The notes: generated from the sequence alone by a model not told the origin. A stretch of 64,000 nt of DNA from Parascedosporium putredinis (GCA_949357655.1 CASHTG010000016.1:992001-1056000); one strand, 5' to 3'. Numbered from the stretch's first letter, positions 1-12,808 are shown. Made by a program: numbers and translations.

Positions 1-1
1 G

Positions 2-1750
2 AGCACTAGCTTAGCGAGCAACGGCACCCCGAGGAGCAGCGGCGAGTTCTACTCCATGAGCAACAACTCGACCGAGACGCTCGTTTCCGAATACCCTTCC
101 CAGCCACCCCAGACGCGGACGTCCACGGCGCGGCCCCTGCACCTGCGGAGACTATCCAACATTTCTACGTCGGCCACTCTGGCGCCAGAATCCATCATGA
201 TGGGATATGCCCGGATACAGGGGTCTTTTACACTTGATGGTTCGCTGGTCAACCTTAACCCCTTTGAGCAGGTCAAGAAGAAAGCCGTCGTTGACGGGCA
301 GGGCGGCGGCGTCGTGGGACTTGAACCGACGAAGCGGGACAGCGGGCTGCTGGGGAGCTTTGGGTGGGGCAGCATCAGCAGCTCCCTCGGCGAGCTTCTC
401 GGCGGTAGCGAGATGAGCACCATCAAGACGATGAGGGGCATCGCCAACTCGAAATCTATTCCCCTGCTCTCCACACCGCAGAGCTTGCTCTTCGTTGACC
501 TGCAGCTGGCGCCGGGGAGAGCAAGTCTTTCGAATACACGTTCAAGCTGCCGAGAGGCCTGCCTCCTACCCACAAGGGGCGGGCTATGAAGATTTCGTAT
601 ACCCTCGTCATCGGCACACAACGTGTCGGAGGCCCCAAGGAGCAACGGCTACGCTCGGTCGAGATCCCCTTCAGGGTCCTCGGTAGCGTGAACGGCTACG
701 GTGAAATTTTGGGCCATGACCTGATGAATCCTTACATTATATTACAGGACCACGCCAAGGTAGAGGCCATCACCAAGCCGCCCGACGATTTTAGATCTAG
801 AAGCAGGTCCCCGCACCCCCAGCGGCCGGCAACGCGACCGTAGACGATTTCCTTGGCTACGTCGACGAGCTATTATCACGGAGGCGGAACGGGGCCCATG
901 GGGGCCTGCTCTCGCCGACGGCGACAATGCCGAACTCGAGGCGGCCGTCGGTTTACGAAGAAGAGGTGGCGTCGACGGCGAAGGAGGCCATAGACATGGC
1001 GATTCTCCGCAGCAATAGAGCGTCCGAGGGCCAGAGCAGCCCAAACCGGTTCGAGATTGCGCGCAACGGGCAACGAGTGGCCCTCATCGTGCTCACGCGC
1101 GCCGCCTACAGGCTGGGCGAGGTGGTGACGATGGTTGTCGATTTTGCCAACGCCGAGGTGCCGTGCTACGCGGTGCACTCGGACCTGGAGACGTACGAAA
1201 AGGTGGACCAGTCCCTGGCGATGCGGTCCGAGGCCGGCGTGCAGCGGGTGACGAGGAAGGTGCTCGTGTCGGGCTCGGAGGCGACGCTCTTCTCTAAGCG
1301 GGCCGTGTTTATGGCGACGATCCCCATCAGCGCCACGCCTGAGTTCATTACGAGCGGGGTCAGCCTCGAGTGGAAGGTTCGGGTGGAATTCGTCGTGCCC
1401 GCCGATGGTCGGCAGCACCCTTCCGCAAGCTCGCCGCGCCCCCGGGCGCAAGGGGAAGGGGGCGAAGAGAAAGTCGAAGAAGAAGAAGACGAGGAGTACC
1501 ATCAGCAGCAGCAGGACGAGTCCCAACCGCTGGCGCGAGAAGGAGAAAAAGCCCGTGGGCCGTCCCAGGTGCACCCGTTGCTCGAGCCGCTGTCGAGGGA
1601 TGATAAGGGCGGGCTCGTGCTTGTCGCGGTCGAGAACATGCCCTGCGAGAGCTTCGAGGTAGCGGTCCCGCTGCGGGTGTACGGCTCGGTTGGGAGGGGC
1701 TTGGAACGGCTGGATAGGGACGACGTGGGGAGACGGGATTGGCTGTGTAG
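2..1750 (+). CDS. RGP1: Rgp1-like subunit of the Ric1-Rgp1 Ypt6/Rab6 exchange factor (5' end outside window)
   Basis: Rgp1 pairs with Ric1 at the Golgi as the nucleotide exchange factor for Ypt6/Rab6, which acts in endosome-to-Golgi traffic. The reading frame is open from base 2, so the N-terminus lies upstream. Segments that look like the family include MGYARIQGSFTLDGSLV near 208-258, the core MKISYTLVIGTQRVGGPKEQ at 586-645 and the C-terminal LVLVAVENMPCESFEVAVPL near 1615-1675. Three frame breaks occur, each explained by one missing base in a short run: G-run 514-517, C-runs 809-820 and G-run 1727-1730. With the last one corrected the frame ends at the TAG at 1748-1750; uncorrected it would read through to 1874. 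An acidic Glu/Gln-rich insert lies around 1450-1520. The family call rests on remembered sequence character, not a search. Confidence 0.8.
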
Positions 1751-4684
1751 AAAAGGCGGTACGATGCGTCTTTTACGACCGGTGGTCAAGGTCTACGCAG
1801 CAGATACGCGCATCCAGCTACAACCCCGCCTCTCTTTTGTGTTCTCTCTCTTCGAGCACGCTTACACACAGTAAGGGCATCTACATCTAGGCCATATGGG
1901 GCGGTGGGAGAAGACCCAAAGACATGTGCCATTCGCGATATATCCAGGGGTATTCTTTTTGTCCCACCTTTTCTCGTATCTCTTTTTTGTCTTCAACTTC
2001 CATTCATGTTGATATATAGAGTTGCGGAGTATCTAAAGACAGCCCTGGGGTGGAGGAGGATGAGGGAGAAAGGAAGAGAAGGGGAAAAGAAACAAGGGAA
2101 GAAACGGTAGTCGCGAATAGCGATCCCGGTGTCTCTTCTTCCGAGTTAGTTGCATAGAAGCAGGTGTATAAGTACCATTAGCATATACGGTGGGCATTGA
2201 CGACTATCACAAAACTGAATGATGCTTGATACCAAAAGAATCTAGCTATACCTTGGCCTAGCCAGCAACGGCAGAATATGTACGTGAGGTGTGATACTTG
2301 AGCGGGCATCTATTCCGTCATCCTTGTCCGGGAGTCTGATAGTACACCATGCTTGGGACTGTGAACTATGGAAGAATGGCATGCATCGGAATGACCCAAC
2401 CTCGATGGGGTTTCAGAGTCAGCAAGCATACGTGCAGCGTCGTTGTCTGAGTCCACATTCGCAGCTGGTAATGTGATTCACATCCTCGAGTACGAAGTAC
2501 CTTGATCCTTCGTTGCCCCCTTCCCCGGATCGATGGGGTATGAGAGGGGCTTCTCTCTTCTCCTTCACACGTACGAGTCGGCCACAGTGCTTGTTCCGTG
2601 TATTTCAGATGCTCACGAATCAAGGTTGCAGAGTTGGCATAATGGTAGTTACCAGTACCGTGACAAGTTTCCAGGTGGTTGGTAAGGTTTAATGAGCCGG
2701 GGGCTCGCTTCGTGAGATGGGTTCAAGGGGGACTAGCAAGCAGCGACAAGGCTGTGCTTGTTGCTGGAGAAGGCCTGATCAATGCGACCCTTTGCCCTTT
2801 AGGGGACCTCCCGTACAAAATTGTTATGCTTCGTTGTTCGCTTCACAAGAAAGTGGCGTGTGCTTATTTATGGCCGGAATGAGAGCATGTCATGGCCATG
2901 CTATTTGGATGGCACACTATAATAATACTTCGTACCAAGCTTGCAGATGGAAAAGGGTGTGTTGGAGACTCGACTGGCTTTGCTGGTGGGTGTTGTACAA
3001 TTGGAATTCTCAGCTAATCTCCGACGAGGAATCATGAGTCGAGAACTGGCTCCGGAAACGGCCTGGGCTGAGTGAAAGAAAATGTCAAGAGTGTAGAATT
3101 ACTTGTCGGATCCCGGGGCATGGAGAAAGCACGGTACCTCGATGGAGCGTGCACTCTTGGTCTGGTCCTTTGGAGGGAATGACCTTGCTTCGGGGTTTGG
3201 CCTTCTCTCACACGACAAGGACGAGAAGATTAGGATTGACCTAGTGTCAATCTTATTATTCGTGAAGGACCCCCTTTACCGGAAAAAGAAAGAGAAAGCA
3301 TCGAGAGATTGTAGCAGCCATTGGCACGCGAAGAACCAGAGAAGCCGTCAACGAAGGCGTCTATTTGTACTTGTATTGTTACAAAGTGCAAAGAGATCCT
3401 TTGAACCAAGACCTACGGATCTGAGCCTTGGATCAATTGAGTGTCTTGATTAATAGATAGCATTGATAAAGATGTGTGATAGCCGGGTGGTGTGGTCAGG
3501 GGTGTCGTCTCCCTGGAAAGAATGAAATCTCTGGCCGCAAACGGTAATAGGTTCTTGCTATTCCCAACCAACTTGACCAACTTGTGCACTCCGCTGTCGT
3601 CGCAGAGAGCACTGGCAAGGTGTTCCCCCACGATACCCCTGAGGAAGGGACGGGTGACCTGTCGGATTTTAGACACCATTCTGAGAACGGGATAGTGACA
3701 TTGGATCCATCGTTCCGGGCTGAGCGGTGGCCTTGGACGAGAATTTGCCTGTACTACTAGGTAAAGTCCCTGTATTGATTTGTTCAGTTGAGGTGTCGAC
3801 CCCTGGCTCGCAGTGCTGTTCCTGGCGAGAATTTGCAAGCAGGAACATCCACGAGTGTGTGACCTGGCCCGAGCAAACCCTGTCCTGGGAGGGAAGGAAC
3901 GGTGTGATGGGGGCCCATTCGCCGGTAGTGTACTCTGAGCACGGGGCGACGGATACTTGCATCAGGGCTTCAGGCGGTGGTACCTGAATTTTGATCGATC
4001 GAGGCCAAAATCCATTTTCGCACTTGTTGCCGCCCTATCCCCAGCGCTCGAAGAAGACAAAAAAAGAGGAGAATCAATTTGGGGAAAAGAAGCCCCCCAA
4101 TCTTCAACACCAGAAACACTGTCTTACTTGTCGCCGTGGCCGAGAAACGGCGTTAATGTCCGGCTTAGCGGACCAATCAATAAGCTTCCCACAGCTCCAG
4201 TGCCCATCGCAACCAGGGACTCAGCCGGTTGCCCCCGGAAACCTGGTGTGGGACGGTGGGGATCGAATGGTAAGTGCACCAAAACAAATTCCCGGTTCGC
4301 AGTGGACAAAGTACAAAGTGGAATGTAGCATTCGAGCCTCTTGTCTTTTGTGTGCGCGGGGAGACTGGGAGACTGGGCCTGTCAGTTTGGGCCCGTTCGC
4401 TTTGTGGGAACCAAAGGTAAGCTGACGGTGTTGCTCGTCAGGGTGTCCGGGGCTAGCCATCAATTGTCAATCCTGGGAGGAGAGGAAAGGAAAAAGGAAG
4501 AAAACTCAACTTTGACAAGGTACCGATACCTATGCCTCCTTGGGAACTAGCCAGTCTTGCCAGTCCAAACTTGCCAAACAAATTCAATCTCTTGTATCTC
4601 TACCTAGCCCTGATCCGATGCCTCCAAAAGCTCTGCCTCTTCAACAAAGAATTGGAGACCAAGTTCGTGCCATTGTGCAGCACC

Positions 4685-4700
4685 AATTGATCGATCAATT
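4685..4700. repeat. 16-bp perfect palindrome
   Basis: AATTGATCGATCAATT is its own reverse complement. It lies about 740 bp before the WD40 gene start. It could be a dimeric protein-binding site; no function is shown. Confidence 0.8.
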
Positions 4701-5229
4701 CCTTTGGACCTGGGAGCACACCACTCTGCTTGCATTTGCACAAAGCTTTTGGGCTGTCAGGGATCAAGGGTTCTTCTCTCTGACCCTCTTCTTCTCTCCT
4801 TCCTCCAAGCTTGCCGCACCCTTTCTCCTTCCCCCAATTGGATCAGTGCTCGAGGCTCTCTTCTCCTGACCATCTTTTTTTCTGCCGTCCAAACTTCGAC
4901 ATCTCCACAAAGCTCTCACGACCGTCGTTGTCGTTGATGCCCATTCGCCTTGCCTCCGTCAGTCATTCGTTTATACCAGATCCAACGGAGCTTTTAAGAA
5001 GTTACAGCCTGGGGCTGGCATCGAGTTCTCTCACCACTCACTACTCATCTTCACCCAACCCCGACGACTACACCCGCCCGAACTCGCTCAGACGATAGCA
5101 CTTCCAATCGCCATCGACAAGGCCGCCGCAACCAATTCGGCCTAAATCACACCTCCTCGCCATATCGTCTTGTCCTCAATTGCCTTTATCGAGGCCCTAA
5201 ATCGCCACTGGCCTCTTCTTCTCTCAGTT

Positions 5230-5236
<7 letters not shown>

Positions 5237-5261
<25 letters not shown>
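5237..5261. repeat. (CT)n microsatellite in a pyrimidine-rich promoter/leader
   Basis: About twelve CT units sit roughly 180 bp before the WD40 gene start. Pyrimidine-rich tracts close to transcription starts are usual in filamentous fungal promoters, and the same pattern precedes facA, the GrpE gene and the ADAM gene in this window. Confidence 0.8.
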
Positions 5262-5264
<3 letters not shown>

Positions 5265-5438
5265 CTCCTTTGGTCTCACCGCTTTGGCCCTGCCCCCTTT
5301 TGATCTTGCTTGCGAGATCGGGCGGCACATTCATCACACAAAAGCGAAGCACAAACAGATCCCCTAGTACGGCTAGGAAACGATAGCCAGGGCTCTCAAA
5401 TATCCTTCAATTTTACCCCATCAACCGCTCATGGCGCA

Positions 5439-8400
5439 ATGGCCTCAACACCTATCAATCGGCTCAGGTTGACCCCCTCTAACTCCCCTTACTTACACCG
5501 ATCTTCACGGTCCCCCTTCGTGCCCGCCATTCCCATGATCCGCGCCTGTCCTTGAAAAGAGTTGTCGGAACTACGTGTTCCTCGCCCACGGGCTTTGACT
5601 CTGTGCAATCATCATTCGCTTACATCGCTGGCGGTGCTGTCGTTGTCGTCACAGTCGATGGCGACCAGTACTCGCAACGGTTCTACCGCGCACGCCCATC
5701 CACTTTACCTCTGTACTCGACCTCGCCACGAGAAAGCACTCCTTCCAACTCAGTATCTACTCCGAAAGCGAACGATAGCCGCAACCGAGCTGCCCCCAGC
5801 CTCCGAGACTCTCCGTATGGCGGCGCTGACCACTGGTCCGAATCCCCGACTTCCAAAACTTGGACGAGCCGTGAGCGTATAAAGGCTGCGACATGTTTGG
5901 CCTTGAGTAGGGATGCCAAATTCTAGCCGTTGGCGAGACCGGCTATTGCCCCCGAGTTCTCATCTTTAGCCTACAGGACAGCTCCTCCGATCTCCCTCTC
6001 GTGTCGATTAGCGAACACACTTTTGGGGTACGGTCCGTGGCCTGGTCTCAGGATGGCCGCTTCCTCGCCTCCTTGGGCGCCGCAAATGACGGCTTTCTCT
6101 ACATCTGGAGGATAGATCCTCGGACCGGTGCGGCGAAGCTCTCTCAGCAGAATAGGTGCACCTCTTTTTGCAAGGGTATGGTGTGGATGGGCAATTATCT
6201 AGTAACTTTCGGCGTCCGTCACGTCAAGGCGTGGAAAGTGGAGGATGTGCCCAACATTTCACCCGTCAAATCCAAGTTTGGCCCCGAGCTTAATGCCACT
6301 CCCCAAACCCAGCCCAGGGCCCTCTCTGGCCGCAATATCCTCTTGGGATCTCTGATAGACTGCACCTTTACCTGTGCCGCCGTCGTGGATGATGGCCGGG
6401 CCATCCTCTGCACCGACACGGGTGACGTGTGCGTCTTGGAAGACGATGGTAAGCAGATGAAGCTTCAAAAGGCCCTTCGTCTTGGCTTTTCTGCTACCTC
6501 AATCACGTTGCGAGATCTCACCGCCTATGTCGGGGGCAAGGCGGACCGATTCGCGACCCTCGATGTGACCTCGGTCGTCGAGTTCCGCTCTGATTGTCTT
6601 GTCAGCGAAGCCGAGCTGTCTCCCGGTCTGCTTGCTCTTGGGTGTCTCAGCAATGACAACCTCGTCACTATTGATACGAAACACTCAATCAACGTGTGGG
6701 ATCCCTCTTATCATCCCGGCAAGGCCACCGGTGTTTCTGCGCGAATCCCCATTCCCGGCCAGGGTGAGCCCATCATCGGGGTTCAATGTCTCTCCTCGCC
6801 GAACCCTGCCAGCGCATCGTTTATGACGTGGTCAGGATCTGGCAGGTTGAGTCATTGGGACCTCGAGGGGCGGATCAAGTCATCGATAGACCTAGAAGTC
6901 GAGAGGGAGACCTTGGCGCGGAGTCGGCGGACCTCGATAACCAAGTGACTGTGGTCGAGTCCACCAAATCTGGCAGCACCATTGTCTACGCGGATAAGTT
7001 GGGTGTTTTGAGGGCCGTGGACTTCGCAACAAAGGAGTACATTCTCGACACCAAGGCGCATTCGTGCGATTGCCAAGCTATCACTATATTTGAGGACAAT
7101 GGCCGCCTCATCATGGCCTCTTGCGGAAGAGACCGCACAGTCCAGCTCTTTCACCGACCCACCCTTACCGCCCCCATTGAGCACTTCCAAACCCTCGAAT
7201 TTGCCGCCAAGGTTGTCAAGGTCGTCATTACCGAGGACCGGATTTTCACCTGTTCGCTGGACCGCACGCTGCAGGTTCACGACATTGTAACCAAGGAGGG
7301 CCAGCCGGAGGTCATGGCCGCGATCCCCTCGCGTGTTATAACACTTAAATCATCACCCACATGTATGACGATGGGACCCACTGACGAATCCATCTTTGTA
7401 TCCCTGCTTGATCGATCAGTCTGCCAGTATGACATCCTGACGGGCCGTTTGATCAAGTCCTTCAAATGCACCGACGAAAGCGGTATCGAGTCCGCCGTTC
7501 TCGATTCTCTCGTCATGGGCAAATCTCCGACCAAAGACTTCCTCCTCGGAGTCTCCAACACGGATAAGTCGGTGCGCCTATACGACTCCATGACAGGCTC
7601 CTTCTTGGACCGTGAATGGGGCCACACCGAAGCCATCAACGGCATTGCCCTCGTCGAGGATACCGACGGCAGTCGCAAAGTCGTGAGCGTGGCTTCCGAC
7701 TCCACCATCATGGTTTGGTCGCTCGACCTTCGTGAATCTTCCCCGGTTCCCCAAGTAGAGATCCGTCTCCGGCGAAAGATGGGGTCGCAACCCGACCACC
7801 CCTCCGGAGGGTTCTTTCCAGAGCAGAGCTTGCTGAATTCCAGAGGCAGTCACCCACCACGGCGACAGGGCGCCGCTCACCTCCGAGGGGCTTGCAACGA
7901 AGGTCATCCAGGCAGTTTTTGACATGCGGCCCAGCTACGAGGACGCCTATCGCCGCATCTCAGGCCAGCCCGGCTAGTACGATTGCGGAAGACACGCCAT
8001 CAAGGAGGACCTCTTCTTCTCGATCAGGGTCACCACCGCCGAGCCCCAAAACGCGCGTCACCAGACGGCCCTCACTCCCGGCTCTGAGCATCGCCGCGAG
8101 GAAGAAAAGTTCGCCGAATCTGCGGTCGTTTGGGTCCCTCAGCATGGCCACGGAGCAGACGTGTCGCACGTTACGAGCATATCGGAAGAAACTGTCATCG
8201 GCAGAACCAATCAGCCAAGACGTGCTAACGGAACTCGACCAGGAGTTGCGGCTCACGGCCACCGCCCTCGGCGACCGCGCGGTAAGGAGCAAGACTTTGG
8301 ACGAGACCATCCTGAGCGGCCTTCTAGACCAATATTCGGAAAGATTGGCGACGTTGCTCGACGAGAAGCTGAGGCTTAGCTTCCCTCCCCGTATCGAGAA

Positions 8401-8491
8401 GGACGACGACTCTGACGAGGCGACCCTTATGACCTCGGATATCGAGAGACCAAAGACATCTGCGGGCGAAACCACCACGGCCTCGCCCTAA
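5439..8491 (+). CDS. MABP1/WDR62-like WD40 repeat protein
   Basis: A protein of about 1,000 residues, probably a scaffold made of two WD40 propellers followed by a low-complexity Ser/Pro-rich part and a helical C-terminus. WD-type repeats are visible, for example SVAWSQDGRFLASLG at about 6034-6078, GRLIMASCGRDRTVQLF near 7100-7150, FTCSLDRTLQVHD near 7246-7284 and VSVASDSTIMVW near 7685-7720. The C-terminal block with TEQTCRTLRAYRKKLSSAEP at about 8153-8212 resembles fungal relatives of mitogen-activated protein kinase-binding protein 1. The start is the ATG at 5439; an ATG at 5431 is in a frame that closes quickly. At least four one-base losses split it: near 5531-5534, 5921-5925, 6914-6918 and 7790-7803. 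No intron is needed. The family is known in animals for JNK scaffolding and spindle-pole work; the fungal role is unknown. Confidence 0.78.
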
Positions 8492-9388
8492 ACTTTTCCC
8501 CATCTCGGGAATGATGCTGCCGCGCATGCTGCGCAACCATGATATTTATCTTGTACCACCACCCTCAGGAAAGGGCGAAGGACGCGAGCTTGCTATGGAT
8601 GGGAAGATGTCTCTTTCATGGCTCTCGCGTGGATCCTTCGCCCTGGGCGCTCCTTTGCGTTTTCTTTTTTCAATCTTGGCTCGTTTGTTTTGGGGGTTCC
8701 TCGGTTTCTTTCTTTTTTTTTTTTTTTGCCTTGATTCTTATCATCTCTATATCCACTAGAGTCAGGCTGGACGGCGTTATTGTAGGGATCGGTACCCGAG
8801 ATATGGGGCCGGGGCACTGGTTTTGCTTTCTTTTCTCTCTCTTGATTTATGCTGTACTTGCTAATCTCTTTTGGTTTGTCTTTTGGCTCTCTTGGCTCTC
8901 TTAGCTCTCTTAGCTCTCTTGTCTCTCTTTTGATTATTTTCTTTGTACCCTTAGGCTGGGGTTTTGATCGCTCGCACTCTTCACCGTTGGGGGTGATTGA
9001 GGGGCCGGTGCGTTTTGTTTGGGGCTTTACAGTTATGATACCACCGAGACGCCTGCGCTCTCAAGCTATTTTTCTTTAATTCCTAGTTCCAACCGTAGAG
9101 CGTGAAATACCAAGGGCGCCCGCCAACAGGGGCTGTCTTCCATCATAATTTGCGTCTAAACCTTTGGGCATACTTGATTCGTCACGAGCAGTCAGACGTG
9201 GTGGTAGAGGAAAACGGTCCCGGGAGAGGGATGCTATAAAGTTGAATGGTCTATATGTGTATGTTGTACATGGTGGTCGCTCTTCTCGGTATCATCTAGT
9301 ATCATACAAAAATCCAACAGGCCCCTTTGTGTAGGTACATCACATCGCATGACTTGATTGCCCACCCTCGCGGCACCCCATTTGGGCA
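8492..9388. other. Intergenic, between convergent genes
   Basis: Probably the 3' flanks of the WD40 gene and of the RRG9-like gene, which face each other. T-rich tracts (for example 8706-8727) and a 9-bp tandem repeat (8885-8929) are present; no coding signal is visible. Confidence 0.6.
8885..8929. repeat. 9-bp tandem repeat, five units
   Basis: Five consecutive units of the form RGCTCTCTT (GGCTCTCTT twice, AGCTCTCTT twice, then GTCTCTCTT). A short minisatellite in a pyrimidine-rich 3' flank. Confidence 0.85.
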
Positions 9389-10256
9389 TTATATGATCTT
9401 GCCCGAGAGCCTCCGCCTAGCCCTGACCTTTTCCAAGGCTTTCCTCTCCTCTACCTCGCCTTCCAGTTCCTGCGCGGCAGCATCGAGGGCCTCGCCATCG
9501 ATGGCAAAGTCAGCGCCGTCGAACCCACCCACGCCAACAGCCGCGGGGCCATCACCACCACGATGGCCGCCGACACCACCGCCGCCGCCACCACCACCAC
9601 TGCCGAGGGCGTCTCCGCGCTTCTTCTTGCCGACGCCCTCCCTCCTCCATTTACTGGGGACCTTGAGGCCGAGGTCGGCGTAGCGCTCCCAGACCCTCAC
9701 GCCGCGGCGGGTCCAGCGCTGACGGCGCTCCTCCTCCTCGGCGTCGTCGCGCGGGGTCCACTTGCTCTTGAGGATGCGGCGGACGGCCTCGGGGAGACGG
9801 CGAAGAGGTTGGCGAGGGCGGGGGTGTCGTAGGCGTCGGGGAACTGGGCGTGGAGGGCGCGCATGCCGGCGAGGCAGTCGGGGAGAGGCGTTTGGGCGGG
9901 GACCAGCCCATGGGGAACTTTTCGGCGAGGGCGGCTTTTGGGCTTGCCATGGCTGTTGTTTCTCGGGGCCTGTGGTGCCTGGTTCGTCGGCGGCGGTGGC
10001 GGAAGGCTCGGTGGCGGAGGGGAGGGTGGGGCGGCGGCGGTGGTTGTTGTGGCGGGGTGGTTTTGGGGTTGGATCGTGGTTTGGGGGAGGTCGCGGGGAC
10101 GGAAGGGCGCTTTGCGGGTTCGGTGGGGAGGAGGAGGAGGAGGAGGAGATGAAGCGGGTGGAGAGGCGGGCGTTGGCCGGTTGGAGGAGGGGCGCGCGCG
10201 GTCAAGGGACGGAGGAGGGTGGCCCATATGGGGGTGTTGCGGCATGTGCATGCCAT
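9389..10256 (-). CDS. RRG9: RRG9/neugrin-like mitochondrial protein
   Basis: Rrg9 proteins are mitochondrial, share the neugrin domain and are needed for respiratory growth and mitochondrial genome maintenance in yeast. The neugrin-like core is clear once frames are joined: ALANLFAVSPEAVRRILKSK at about 9764-9823, then a Trp-rich part and VWERYADLGLKVPSKWRREG at about 9640-9700. I chose the ATG at 10256 because MACTCRNTPIWATLLRPLTA resembles a targeting peptide and has the Cys-rich start I associate with Pezizomycotina relatives; an ATG at 10251 in another frame is less likely. Two one-base losses, in G-runs 9880-9883 and 9791-9794 of the + strand, split the gene. The middle is Pro-rich and the C-terminus Gly-rich, both hard to align. 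It is convergent with the WD40 gene. Confidence 0.75.
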
Positions 10257-12022
10257 GGCTGGCGTGTTTGAGGCCCGGGGCCTCTGGTCCAAGGGGGCAA
10301 GAGGAGGAGAGTGTCTAAGAAAAAAAAAAAGTTGGATGGTAAAGATGATCACGAAGAGAGGCGAGGCTGATGGCGGAAGGTGGGCAACGCGCGGCTCGAG
10401 GAGCAAGGACCAGCCAGCCGGTTTCGATTCGGTGTCCTCGGGATAGAATAGAGTGGCAGTCCCCCTTCCCAGGAGGAATGACCGGGGGCAAGAGAGGAAA
10501 AGAGACTCGCAAGATGCGTGTAGCTCGTTTAGACCTGAGCCCGAAGAGGAGGCTGTGTTTGTTCACAAGGGGTGAGGTTGACTTTTCGCCACACCACGGT
10601 TGGATCCCTTTTTTCTTTTTGTTTTTTGTTCTCGGTACGATGTCGCTAAAGGGGCCTCGTTTGATGGATCGGGTTCGCGCCCGAGAATACGAAGAGTCGT
10701 GGGAGGAAAAGGGGCGTTGACTAGAAAGGAGTATTGAGTCGTGGCTGTGGAAGATGGGAAAGAAAAAAAAGTTGGAGCCTTTCTGAGATTTGACGTTCAA
10801 CGCGTGAGCTAGGTAAGCTGAAGGTGCGCGTGTGCCGTCGCCCAAGGCCTTTTTTTTTTTTTCCGTTAACGAGTTAAACTGGTAATACAAGGACCTAGCG
10901 CTGTCGTTGTCTTGTCGTCGGCTTAGTCAGACTCTATAGAACATTCGGCCCCGCCAAGAAAAGGATAATAGTGGGTCACGTCCATCACTTTTCGGCCTGT
11001 GGGGCCCGGCTCTTTAGCGCTGGCAGCATTGGACTCGAGCGGAGGTTCGAGTTCGTTTCCCTTTTCCTCTTCCCCCACCGCCCACCGCCCGCCGCCGTCA
11101 AGTCGGAGCTCAGCCATTCATCATCTTCCCCCTACAGGCTTAACCTGGCAGACTTGTCCAAGATTGCATCGCCAACGAATCTCCTTCAAGGCGTATGAAA
11201 ACTAAGAATGGCTTTTCATTGCGCCATATCTTGTAGTCAATGAGTACGAAGAGTGAGCACATGGGGGTCACCGAGAAGTGACCCCCTCCTTTAACTTGTG
11301 CATTCTATCAAACAATAACACCACTCCCTCTTACTCCTCCCCATGTCAGTTTCATGGTGCATCCAGGCTAGACAGCACATACACATGGGGGTGTTGATGT
11401 GGAGCACGCGAGAACAAGGTTTTCTTCCTGCCTCTACAAACAATGGCTAGAAGCCTTTGCTGAGGCAACAAGTCCATCGAATAGGTTTTGTAAGTCACCC
11501 GGTAAGTAGCAAAAAGGATGAAGGAAAAAAAAAGCTCCGCCACCTTTCCCCTCCCCATGCCAAGAACTTATACCACCATCGGGATCGGGAATCTCGCACT
11601 CACCGTCGTGCATGGCAGCGGGGAACGTAGGAGTCAAGTGGATGCTTTCAATATGTATATTGTATGTGTGTAGATCTGGAGAAACGCTCCATTATGAAAC
11701 CACCAGATATGCTGTAGAACCGCCCCATCGCGCCCGTTTTCGGTGCTTGCGAGAGACGTGTAAAAGTGGAGAAAGGAAAAGGACAAGGAAAGAAGAAGTA
11801 TAGAGAAAAGAGAATCAGGAAGCCGTCCGTGGGCCCATGCTGATGCGATACGCCGTCCACCTATAATGTGTTCCCGTTGAACGCCGCCCTTGGCCCACTT
11901 AATAAAGACAAAAAGGAAAGACAGAAAAAATGTGACATGAAAAGAAAAGCGCGGAAGAGCCTTAGTTGTAAACGGCAGGAGGCGCCCGTGATAGCGCCCC
12001 CGACCAAGAACCGCGTAGTCCC
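10257..12022. other. Intergenic, no gene supported
   Basis: Contains A- and T-runs (10320-10329, 10850-10862) and short overlapping ORFs on both strands without family signatures. It includes the upstream region of the RRG9-like gene and the 3' flank of the calcipressin gene. Confidence 0.6.
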
Positions 12023-12808
12023 TTAGGCTCCCTGCATAAGTTCCACAGGAGGCCGAGCGGTGTGGGTGACCACGGCAGGCCGCGGCGCCTCGATGGGGCT
12101 GTAGGAGAAGCTCATGGGCTCGTCCGTCATATCTTCAACGGCAATAGCGGGCAAGTCGGAGTTGGAGCTGTGATCTTCGGGATGGTAGATGAGGGTCGAG
12201 CTCCGGCTTCGCATGGGAAGCCCGCGCCGCTGTCGGCGGGGAGATGGGAGACTCCGAGTCAGGGGCGGCGGGGTTGGGCCTGTGGTGAAGCTTGGCGAGG
12301 GCGTCGGCAAGATCCTCGGCATGCACGAGCTTGTTGGGCGCATCCTCGAGGCGCATCTCCCAGCCGTGAGGGGGCTGGGAGGGGGCGAGATGAAGAAGAG
12401 CTTGCCGGCGTCGGGCAAGGCGAGGTGCTCGTCGCGGGCCTCCACGGGGGTGTGCTGGCCAAAGTACACGCGTACGCGGTGGTCCATGATGGTCTCTCCG
12501 TCCCACGCTTGACGCACGCCAATGGCGGACTGCTCGTCTAGGAAGGACACGATGATGCGCCTGAATGAGCGGAGGGGCGACCAGGTGTGAACGTGACACG
12601 TCTTCTCAATCAGCTCGCGGATAGTCTGGAGGTTATCGGCGCGGAAGATGTCGAGGTCTTGGAGGTTGGTGAAGATGAGTGTGTTGGAGGGCGGGGTCGG
12701 CTGCGTCAGCGCAGGAATCGCCGAGAGGTCGAGGGTCAGTGACCGGGGCGACGAGGACCCAGATGACCGACGGGATAAGAGAGAGGGAGAGGGAGTAGAA
12801 TCCATCAT
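12023..12808 (-). CDS. Calcipressin (calcineurin regulator, RCAN/Rcn1 family)
   Basis: Calcipressins bind and tune the Ca2+/calmodulin phosphatase calcineurin. Order of parts: a Ser/Pro-rich start (MMDSTPSPSLLSRRSSGSS), an RRM-like fold beginning NTLIFTNLQDLDIF, the hallmark phospho-motif FFISPPPSPPHGWEMRLEDA at about 12340-12400, a helical AEDLADALAKL, and the C-terminal docking motif DLPAIAVEDMTDEP near 12125-12166, of the PxIxIT type. About 262 residues, a normal fungal length. Three one-base losses disturb the second half: in the G-run 12370-12374 and two in the run of short C/G tracts between about 12215 and 12245; together they restore the frame, so the given frame ends correctly at 12023. 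No intron is needed. A roughly 500 bp leader region lies upstream. Confidence 0.85.
   Translation of the reverse strand: MMDSTPSPSLLSRRSSGSSSPRSLTLDLSAIPALTQPTPPSNTLIFTNLQDLDIFRADNLQTIRELIEKTCHVHTWSPLRSFRRIIVSFLDEQSAIGVRQAWDGETIMDHRVRVYFGQHTPVEARDEHLALPDAGKLFFISPPPSPLTAGRCASRMRPTSSCMPRILPTPSPSFTTGPTPPPLTRSLPSPRRQRRGLPMRSRSSTLIYHPEDHSSNSDLPAIAVEDMTDEPMSFSYSPIEAPRPAVVTHTARPPVELMQGA

Larger units (their letters stand above)
1751..5438. other. Intergenic stretch, no gene supported
   Basis: No reading frame here has recognisable family signatures; the ORFs of up to about 140 codons overlap one another on both strands and look random. The stretch holds two copies of the GTACGAAGTA motif (2490-2500 and, inverted, 2936-2945), one TGGATCCA (3702-3709), a 16-bp palindrome (4685-4700), and from about 4800 a pyrimidine-rich region that probably contains the promoter and leader of the following WD40 gene. 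Confidence 0.6.

Noticed and set aside
49..645. 198-codon ORF antisense to the Rgp1 gene
   Set aside because: It is the shadow of a conserved coding frame on the other strand; its own translation has no recognisable content.
3413..3838. 141-codon ORF on the minus strand upstream of the WD40 gene
   Set aside because: Overlapping ORFs in other frames are of similar length and no family resemblance is seen.
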